Assembly (NCBI GenBank): GCA_016280445.1
Contig: JAEEGS010000044.1
Location: 1 to 64,000, forward strand
Origin: Bacteroidaceae bacterium
Lineage (GTDB): Bacteria > Bacteroidota > Bacteroidia > Bacteroidales > Bacteroidaceae
DNA: 64,000 nucleotides
Direction of reading: 5' to 3'
Positions 57,185 through 64,000 of the stretch are shown here, one piece after another. The notes below the pieces were generated by a model. The model did not search any database and had not been told where the DNA came from. It saw nothing but the letters and a program-made list of their open reading frames with translations. A program made the translations under genes and the position numbers. The number at the start of each line of letters is the position of its first letter. The first letter of the stretch is position 1.

Positions 57185-57865
57185 ATGAACAAGACAGGAA
57201 ATCTTTTGGTCGCTGGTGCAATAGCACTGACGGCTTGTGTGTTCTCCGCTTGTGGAGAAAGTGGCAACGGTACAACGGCGGAAGCGGAAGCTGCATCACT
57301 GCCTACTGATGGCATCTTAGGAGAACTGCCTAAGGTGGTTGCCGAATATGAGGCTGCAGAAGCAGCGGCAGAGGCTCAATATGAGGAACTAAAGCAGAGC
57401 GATCCCGAGAAGGCGAAGGAGTTTTGGCGTGATCATATCGCGCAAGGAAACACTACGAAGTTCAAAAAAGAAACTTTACCTGCTGTGACAAAGACACTGG
57501 AAGGTAGGGAGATTCCAGGAGAGGTGGCTGAAGGTCTGCCCATCAAGCTCGAAAAGAACTTCACGCTTGATGATAAGCGCGATGCCAGTACCACTGGCGT
57601 GTTTGTCGCAGGAGCTTCGAATGAAACCATGGTAATCAACTACTATCCAGTGGCTTTTGATGCGGACGGCAATGCCATCGGTGTTGGCCGCAACATTAGC
57701 TTCAGTGACTATCCCATCAAAGAAGGCAAGACGTTCCGCGTCAGCATCTACATGAGTGTCAAGGGTGAAAATGCAGCCCAGTGGGCTCGTTTGGCCAAGA
57801 TTGTTGTGATGGACAAGACGAGCGATGCCTACAAGCAGGTGGAGGCACAACTTGAGGGGAAATAA
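57185..57865 (+). CDS. Putative lipoprotein, function unknown
   Basis: Lipobox-like FSAC after hydrophobic N-terminus; Ala/Glu-rich helical segment. Confidence 0.7.
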   Translation: MNKTGNLLVAGAIALTACVFSACGESGNGTTAEAEAASLPTDGILGELPKVVAEYEAAEAAAEAQYEELKQSDPEKAKEFWRDHIAQGNTTKFKKETLPAVTKTLEGREIPGEVAEGLPIKLEKNFTLDDKRDASTTGVFVAGASNETMVINYYPVAFDADGNAIGVGRNISFSDYPIKEGKTFRVSIYMSVKGENAAQWARLAKIVVMDKTSDAYKQVEAQLEGK

Positions 57866-57875
57866 CGCACTAAAC

Positions 57876-57915
57876 AAAAAGGGGGCTCTGCTTTCACGCA
57901 GAGCCCCCTTTTTTG
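57876..57915 (+). terminator. Rho-independent terminator
   Basis: GGGGGCTCTGC-tttcac-GCAGAGCCCCC followed by TTTTTTG. Confidence 0.93.
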
Positions 57916-57982
57916 TTTCCAATGTCCCATTTGAATCTGTGACCAAGGTGTTTTCTTGGTTGGGATAGAAGCGCCTGACCGT

Positions 57983-58402
57983 TTACTGGAAGTCAACCTC
58001 TGTCATGAATGACAGTTTGTTCAGCATGATGGTCTCCTTCGCCTTCTCGCTTTGGTCAGTGCGGAACGCGAGCACACCCTTATTCTGCCAAAGGAAAGAG
58101 TAGAGGTAGAGGATGTTGACTCCAGCAGCAGAGAATTCCTTGATGGCGTCGGCTGCACGGCCCGGCTGGTCGTCGATGCTGAGGGCAAACACGTCGGAGA
58201 GCTGCACGTTGATGCCCGCCTCTTTCAAGATGATGTATGCTTGTGCAGAGTTATTGGTTAGCACACGATAAATTCCGTAGTCTTTCGTGTCGGCTACGGT
58301 GGAGGCGATAATCTGTATGCCAGCTTTGCTTAGCAGGTCGAGAACCTTAATCAGTGTACCTCCTTTGTTCTCGATGAAGATGGATAGTTGCTTGATAGTC
58401 AT
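57983..58402 (-). CDS. ACT-domain regulatory protein (tandem ACT)
   Basis: 139 aa; IFIENKGGTLIKVLDLLSKAGIQI and DQPGRAADAIKEFSAAGVNILYLYSF. Confidence 0.9.
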   Translation of the reverse strand: MTIKQLSIFIENKGGTLIKVLDLLSKAGIQIIASTVADTKDYGIYRVLTNNSAQAYIILKEAGINVQLSDVFALSIDDQPGRAADAIKEFSAAGVNILYLYSFLWQNKGVLAFRTDQSEKAKETIMLNKLSFMTEVDFQ

Positions 58403-58414
58403 GATGCTTCTTTT

Positions 58415-59731
58415 TTATTGATATACTTTTCTCTTATCTACCACTCTCACGGCTTTGCCTTCACTAACAGGCAGACTGCCCTTTGGCACAAGCTTCACAT
58501 GTGGGGTGAGGAGGATTTCGTCTTTCAGACGGCGTTTGATTTCCTTTTGCAGTGCGAGGAGGCGTGTGAAGTCATCAGTGAAGAGTTCTTCCAGTTCCAC
58601 CTCTACGGTCATGTTATCGTTGTCCTCGTCAGTGGTGAGGGTGATGAGGTAGTTGTTGGCAAGTTCCTTGAACTGCATGAGAATCTTCTCAATCTGAATG
58701 GGGAAGATGTTCACGCCGCGGAGCACCATCATGTCATCGCTACGTCCACGCATGCGGTCAAGACGGATGTGGTTGCGACCACAAGGACAAGTGTGACCCA
58801 GCACACGGGTCAGGTCGCGGGTTCGGTAGCGGAGCAATGGCATCGCTTCACGGCAGAGGGTGGTGAGCACCAGTTCGCCAATTTCTCCTTCTGGTACCGG
58901 CTCCAATGTTTCTGGGTCAACAATCTCCACGATGTAGTAGTCTTCCCAAAAGTGCAAACCATTCTGTTCCTGACACTCGAACCCCACACCAGGACCACAC
59001 ATCTCGCTCATGCCGAACGAGTTGTAAGCCTTTACGCCCATCATATCCTCGATGCGCTTGCGCTGTTCCTCGCTGTGAGGCTCAGCACCGATGGCCAGCA
59101 CCTTCAGTTTCGTGTCCTTGCGAGGGTCAACTCCTTCCTGTTGCATCACCTCATACAGGCGGGTCACATACGAAGGCACTGCATGGATGGCAGTGGTGCC
59201 AAAATCTTTGATGAACTTGATTTGACGGAGTGAATTACCTGCTGCCGCAGGGATGGTGAGCATACCGAGTTTCTCAGCACCATACTGGAATCCCAAACCA
59301 CCTGTGAACATACCGTAGCCTGAAGAGTTCTGGAACACGTCGTCAGGACGAAGACCCACCATCCAGAGGTTGCGAGCCACTTGGTTCGCCCACTCATCAA
59401 GGTCTTTCTTCGTGTGTAGAATCACTGTCGGATTACCCGTCGTGCCTGACGAAGAGTGCAGACGTACACACTCGCGGAGCGGTGCACTGGCCATGCCGAA
59501 GGGATACGTTTCGCGCAAGTCTTGCTTGGTGGTGAAAGGAATCTTGCGGATGTCGTCGAGGCTTTTGATATCCTCAGGCTTCAGTCCGATTTCCTCAAAA
59601 CGCTGCTTGTAGAAAGGAGAGTTCATGCAGTGCTTCACCGTTGCCTGCAGTCGCTCCAGTTGCAGTTTCTGAATCTCCTCACGGGACATCGTCTCGTATT
59701 GAGGATGAAAGTAGGGTGATTGATAGTTCAT
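58415..59731 (-). CDS. paaK: Phenylacetate-CoA ligase (copy 1)
   Basis: HSSSGTTGNPTV AMP-binding motif, YNSFGMSEMCGPGVGFEC, RTRDLTRVLG; start moved to the internal ATG. Confidence 0.93.
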   Translation of the reverse strand: MNYQSPYFHPQYETMSREEIQKLQLERLQATVKHCMNSPFYKQRFEEIGLKPEDIKSLDDIRKIPFTTKQDLRETYPFGMASAPLRECVRLHSSSGTTGNPTVILHTKKDLDEWANQVARNLWMVGLRPDDVFQNSSGYGMFTGGLGFQYGAEKLGMLTIPAAAGNSLRQIKFIKDFGTTAIHAVPSYVTRLYEVMQQEGVDPRKDTKLKVLAIGAEPHSEEQRKRIEDMMGVKAYNSFGMSEMCGPGVGFECQEQNGLHFWEDYYIVEIVDPETLEPVPEGEIGELVLTTLCREAMPLLRYRTRDLTRVLGHTCPCGRNHIRLDRMRGRSDDMMVLRGVNIFPIQIEKILMQFKELANNYLITLTTDEDNDNMTVEVELEELFTDDFTRLLALQKEIKRRLKDEILLTPHVKLVPKGSLPVSEGKAVRVVDKRKVYQ

Positions 59732-59799
59732 ATTAGTAAAAGTTGAAGTTGCTTGTTTCCGGAATTCTCGGAACACCCAAGTCTTCTGATTATTCCGCT

Positions 59800-61134
59800 T
59801 TATCCATGATTCTTGTGAAAAATCTCTATTCTTTCCTTAAACATAGGCTCTTGCTCCTTTGAGAAGAATGAGGTGCAGATGCGCACACCCTGCTCATTCG
59901 AGCCCATCGTGTCGAGTGGGAACACCGCGATGCCGTAGTACATCAGTTCTCGGGTCAGTTCAAGGTCTGTCATACCCGGATACTGAACCGTGAAGTAGAA
60001 ACCATCTGCCAAAGGCGCACCGAGGTCGTTGTCATACACAAGGTAGAAGCCATTAGCGAGCAACACGTCCTTCATGAATTTGGCTCTGCGACCATATTCC
60101 CTCACGTCTGCGAGGAAATTGTAACTTCCGTCACACGCTGCTTCCATCAGTGCCGCCATTGCATGCTGCACACTGTGGGTCGTTCCGCTAGAGAGTGTGT
60201 ACATCAGTCGGTTGCAGAAGAAGTTGCCGAACTCACCCACACCGAAATTCTTTTCTAAGGCTGGATACACACGGTGATAGAGTGTGTTGCTGATACAAGC
60301 CACGCCGATGCGCTGGCCAGCATACGAAAAAGCTTTACTGCCTGAAACCGCCAAGATATACTTGTCTGTGTATCTTGCTACTGTCGCTTGGAACGGTGCT
60401 TCAAATGGATGACTTAAATCTCTGCGGAAATCCATAGCAAAGTAAGCCAAATCCTCCAAGATGATGCAGTCGTGTTTGTCAGCCAAATTGGCAATGCCCT
60501 TCAACTCTTCCTCGTTGAAGCACACCCACGAAGGGTTGTTCGGATTAGAATAAACAATGCCACAGATATTACCAGCTGAGAGGATTTCTTCCAACTTTTG
60601 GATGAGTGCCTCACCACGGTAATCATGGATATCCAGTCCGATGTGTTTCAGTCCAATCACATCGCACTGTGTGGTTTGTACGGGGAAACCTGGGTGGATG
60701 AACAGCACCGTGTCTTTCTCAGGCATGGCGTGATGCCAAGCTGTGAAGGTTGCGAAAGTGCCTTGCATCGAACCAGTTGTCGGGATGCAGCATAGTGGGT
60801 CGATGTCCACATCAATAAACGCTTTCACGAAGCGTGAAGCCGCATTCTTGATGCGTGGAATGCCGCCATTCGGTGGGTAAACCGTGGCACAGCCCTTATC
60901 CAGAGCCTCCTGTTCTGCTTTCAATGCGATGTCGGAAGGTTGCAGTCCTGGTACACCCATTTCAAGGTGTATCACTGTCTGTCCCGTCTTCTCTTCCAAC
61001 ACTTTCGAGAGTGATTGAATGTCACGGATGGTGGCTTGTGAGAAGTCACCGAGACTCATGCTGTCAATGGCCTCGGTGACGGTCTGGTAATCAAGTGGTG
61101 TATTTGTCATATAATCTTTGATTTTCTGTTCCAT
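59800..61134 (-). CDS. PLP-dependent class I/II aminotransferase
   Basis: IVYSNPNNPSWVCF, ILEDLAYFAMDF, SGSKAFSYAGQRIG (PLP lysine). Confidence 0.93.
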   Translation of the reverse strand: MEQKIKDYMTNTPLDYQTVTEAIDSMSLGDFSQATIRDIQSLSKVLEEKTGQTVIHLEMGVPGLQPSDIALKAEQEALDKGCATVYPPNGGIPRIKNAASRFVKAFIDVDIDPLCCIPTTGSMQGTFATFTAWHHAMPEKDTVLFIHPGFPVQTTQCDVIGLKHIGLDIHDYRGEALIQKLEEILSAGNICGIVYSNPNNPSWVCFNEEELKGIANLADKHDCIILEDLAYFAMDFRRDLSHPFEAPFQATVARYTDKYILAVSGSKAFSYAGQRIGVACISNTLYHRVYPALEKNFGVGEFGNFFCNRLMYTLSSGTTHSVQHAMAALMEAACDGSYNFLADVREYGRRAKFMKDVLLANGFYLVYDNDLGAPLADGFYFTVQYPGMTDLELTRELMYYGIAVFPLDTMGSNEQGVRICTSFFSKEQEPMFKERIEIFHKNHG

Positions 61135-61164
61135 CCCTCCTCCCCTTGGGGAGTTCGAGAGAAC

Positions 61165-62481
61165 CTACTTCCAATCTGACAAGAGTGTTCTCTTATCGAG
61201 TACGTGCTTTGCCTTACCTGTAGAACGCTCGATGTTGCCTGGTTCCTTAATGTGGATGTTTGGCTTAATGCCCACCATGCTGACGATACGGTCGTAGAGT
61301 GGCTTGATGAATGGCATCTGCTTCGCAGGGTTGGGTGAGAAGTATTCTGCACGCAACTCGACATCGAGATCGAAGGTGTCTTCGTTGTTCTTGCGGTCCA
61401 CCGTGATGAAGTACTGTGGAGTGAATACAGGGAACTCTGTCAGGATGGTCTCAATCTGTGATGGGAATACGTTGACGCCACGGATAATGAGCATATCATC
61501 GCTACGACCCAAGATTTTTCCAAGTCGGACGGTGGTTCGTCCACATTCACAAGGCTCATAGATGAGGTGTGTGAGGTCACGAGTACGATAGCGGAGGATT
61601 GGCATAGCTTCCTTGCACAAGGAAGTGAATACCAACTCGCCTTCTTCGCCTGGTGCCACAGGCTCCAGTGTTTCAGGGTTGATGATTTCTGGATAGAACA
61701 TGTCTTCTGCCACGTGGGTGCCGTTCTGGAATTGGCATTCACCACCTACACCAGGACCACACATCTCAGTCAGTCCATAGATGTCAATAGCCTTGATGTG
61801 CAGTTTCTTCTCCAATTCGCGGCGGATACCCCATGTCCAAGGTTCTGCTCCGAAGAAACCGACTCTTAACTTCAGGTCTTCTGCGTTGATGTCTGGATTT
61901 TGTTCGATTACTTCTGCCAGATGCAGGGCATATGAAGGGGTACAGCAAAGAGCTGTTGTACCAAAGTCTTTCATCAGCATGATCTGCTTGGCGGAGTTAC
62001 CTGCTGAGGTGGGCAACTGAATGGCTCCACGTACTGCAGCTCCATCGTGTGCGCCAAGACCACCAGTGAAGAGTCCGTATCCGTATGCTACTTGTACAAC
62101 ATCACCAGGACCTACATCGCCAACTGCCATCACGCGTGCTACACACTCTGCCCACATCTTCAGGTCGTTCTCGGTATAGGTGCCCACAACAGGCTTGCCA
62201 GTTGTACCAGATGAAGCATGTATACGGCGGATCTCACTTTGGGGAACAGCCTGTAGACCGAATGGATATTCATCGCGCAAGTCATGCTTGGTGGTGAAAG
62301 GCAACTTGTAGATATCATCTATGCTGCGGATATCTTCGGGCTTGACACCCATATGATCCATCTTCTTCTTATAGAAGGGAACCTTCTCGTAGCATGTTTT
62401 TACAGTTTTAATCAGACGTTCTGATTGCAATTTGCGCATAGACTCTCTGTCCATGCATTCCATTTCAGGATTGTGAATCAT
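61165..62481 (-). CDS. paaK: Phenylacetate-CoA ligase (copy 2)
   Basis: HASSGTTGKPVVGTYT, DIYGLTEMCGPGVGGEC motifs; paralog of 58415-59731. Confidence 0.93.
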   Translation of the reverse strand: MIHNPEMECMDRESMRKLQSERLIKTVKTCYEKVPFYKKKMDHMGVKPEDIRSIDDIYKLPFTTKHDLRDEYPFGLQAVPQSEIRRIHASSGTTGKPVVGTYTENDLKMWAECVARVMAVGDVGPGDVVQVAYGYGLFTGGLGAHDGAAVRGAIQLPTSAGNSAKQIMLMKDFGTTALCCTPSYALHLAEVIEQNPDINAEDLKLRVGFFGAEPWTWGIRRELEKKLHIKAIDIYGLTEMCGPGVGGECQFQNGTHVAEDMFYPEIINPETLEPVAPGEEGELVFTSLCKEAMPILRYRTRDLTHLIYEPCECGRTTVRLGKILGRSDDMLIIRGVNVFPSQIETILTEFPVFTPQYFITVDRKNNEDTFDLDVELRAEYFSPNPAKQMPFIKPLYDRIVSMVGIKPNIHIKEPGNIERSTGKAKHVLDKRTLLSDWK

Positions 62482-62502
62482 GTTTGTAATTGTGTTTGAT
62501 TG

Positions 62503-63081
62503 TTATTTTTTACTTGCCTCCACACCCATGTCGAAAGCTTTTAGGTTGGCTTCGACTATGGCTTCACCCTTACGGGCAAAGATGACGGAGATGGCTTTGC
62601 GGAGTTGTTCTACAGTGAGAATCTCAATGAAGGGGGCAGCCATACCGAGGAGCACCATATTGGCACCACGCACATTGCCTGCGTCCTTCGCCACACTTTC
62701 GATGTCGAGTTTCACGACAGAAGGCATACTGTCAAGTTCTGCCATGAGTGCCGTTTCGTCAGGATAGTTGGGAATGTTGACAAAAGGCTTGCTGCTGGTC
62801 ACGATGGTACCCGTCTTGGCGAGGTAGGGCAGATAGCGAAGGGATTCCATGGGCTCCATGCTGATGACCACATCAGCGCCACCCTGTGGAATAAGGTCAC
62901 TGTAAATGTTTTCTGTGGAGAGTCGGAGGTTAGACTGCACGTCACCGCCACGTTGGCTCATTCCATGCACCTCTGCTTGTTTCAAGTTGATACCAGCCTC
63001 CGTGGCTGCTTCTCCGATGATAGTGGCGATGGAGAGGATGCCTTGTCCACCCACACCGCACAGGATGATATCTTTTTTCAT
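62503..63081 (-). CDS. iorB: Indolepyruvate oxidoreductase subunit beta
   Basis: MKKDIILCGVGGQGILSIATIIGEAATEAGINLKQAEVHGMSQRGGDV; start moved from 63141. Confidence 0.92.
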   Translation of the reverse strand: MKKDIILCGVGGQGILSIATIIGEAATEAGINLKQAEVHGMSQRGGDVQSNLRLSTENIYSDLIPQGGADVVISMEPMESLRYLPYLAKTGTIVTSSKPFVNIPNYPDETALMAELDSMPSVVKLDIESVAKDAGNVRGANMVLLGMAAPFIEILTVEQLRKAISVIFARKGEAIVEANLKAFDMGVEASKK

Positions 63082-64000
63082 TTGTTTGCCTCCTTTGCTT
63101 TTTGACGTTCTCTTGCGTGACGTGCAGCCGTCTGGATACACTCACGACGTGGGATAATCACTGAAACTCCATTGTATTCAATCTCTTCTTTCAGGATACG
63201 GGTGATTTCAGGCATGTTTTTAGGAAGTGGAACGACTACACGCACGTGTTCTGGCTCCACGCCAAGTCCCAGGCAGATGGCTTCGAACTTGTTGGTACCA
63301 GCTGAGTCCTGTCCACCCGTCATACCTGTGGTCAGGTTGTCAGAGATGACAACGGTGATGTTTGACTTGTCGTTCACTGCGTCCAAAAGACCCGTCATGC
63401 CACTATGTGTGAAAGTCGAGTCGCCGATGATAGCCACAGCAGGGAACAATCCTGCATCTGCAGCACCCTTCGCCATCGTGATGGAAGCACCCATGTCAAC
63501 GCACGATGAAAGTGCCTTGAATGGTGGCAGTGCTCCAAGCGTATAGCAGCCAATGTCACCAAACACACGATAATCAGGATATTCGGCCAGCACCTCGTTC
63601 AGTGCTGCATACACGTCGCGGTGTCCGCAACCTTGGCAGAGCTGAGGAGGACGACCTGCGAGGTTCTTGGCATTGTCGAAAGCGGGACCTGCGGGTTTGC
63701 CCAATGCTTTTGCCACACAGTCAGGAGTCAACTCGCCCGTACGGGGCAGATCGCCTGTGAGACGTCCCTTGATGGGGTAGCCTGCACCCAGAAGACCCTT
63801 CAACTGCTCTTCCACCACGGGCTGACCATCTTCCACTACGAGAATGGCGTCATTCTCTGCTGCCAATGCTTGAATCTTTTCTTCAGGCAATGGATATTGG
63901 CTCACCTTCAAGATGTTGGCATTGTCACCCACATTCTCCTTTACGTAGTTGTAACCAATGCCACAGGCTATGATGCCGAGACGTTGCTGACCACCTTTCT
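63078..64000 (-). CDS. iorA: Indolepyruvate oxidoreductase subunit alpha (partial, runs off window)
   Basis: CQGCGHRDVYAALNEVL, FGDIGCYTLGALPPFKA TPP-binding motifs; frame stays open to 64000 (KGGQQRLGIIACGIGYNYVKEN). Confidence 0.92.
   Translation of the reverse strand, partial: KGGQQRLGIIACGIGYNYVKENVGDNANILKVSQYPLPEEKIQALAAENDAILVVEDGQPVVEEQLKGLLGAGYPIKGRLTGDLPRTGELTPDCVAKALGKPAGPAFDNAKNLAGRPPQLCQGCGHRDVYAALNEVLAEYPDYRVFGDIGCYTLGALPPFKALSSCVDMGASITMAKGAADAGLFPAVAIIGDSTFTHSGMTGLLDAVNDKSNITVVISDNLTTGMTGGQDSAGTNKFEAICLGLGVEPEHVRVVVPLPKNMPEITRILKEEIEYNGVSVIIPRRECIQTAARHARERQKAKEANK

Noticed and set aside
63078-63932. iorA as a short truncated gene
   Set aside because: The frame remains open to the window edge; truncation is an artefact of the window and a GTG codon

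Overview
Bacteroidetes chromosomal window, probably Prevotella-like judging from protein style and TAnnTTTG (-7) promoters; the taxon is inferred and was not searched. Contents in order: etfAB; a large secreted putative glycosidase; priA; an OMP; the complete mraZ-to-ftsZ division/cell-wall (dcw) cluster; gyrB; rpsT; tRNA-Glu; then a ~15 kb accessory region (28.8-43.8 kb). That region holds two TlpA-like thioredoxin proteins, recO, a hipBA module, an FMN reductase, a thioredoxin-less TlpA-like protein, an outer-membrane beta-barrel protein and an ECF sigma/anti-sigma/secreted-protein operon. It is followed by uxuB-uxuA with GH115 and GH97 enzymes, rplS, tRNA-Phe, a BNR/LamG secreted protein, and an aryl-acid cluster (ACT, paaK, aminotransferase, paaK, iorB, partial iorA). 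The most interesting unexplained structures are: (1) a four-copy promoter motif, GTCACA-N15-GCGT, with exactly constant spacing, upstream of the ECF sigma gene, both TlpA genes and the OMP gene, which defines a candidate local ECF regulon; (2) domain sharing among the secreted proteins of this region, with modular TlpA-like pieces with and without thioredoxin; (3) a diverged inverted copy of the recO promoter and first 13 codons, with only synonymous changes in the codons, at 35.75-35.87 kb; (4) a family of intergenic elements built from three 17-nt palindromic units with constant spacers, whose arms co-vary and are swapped between units. All calls come from reading the sequence; no database search was run.
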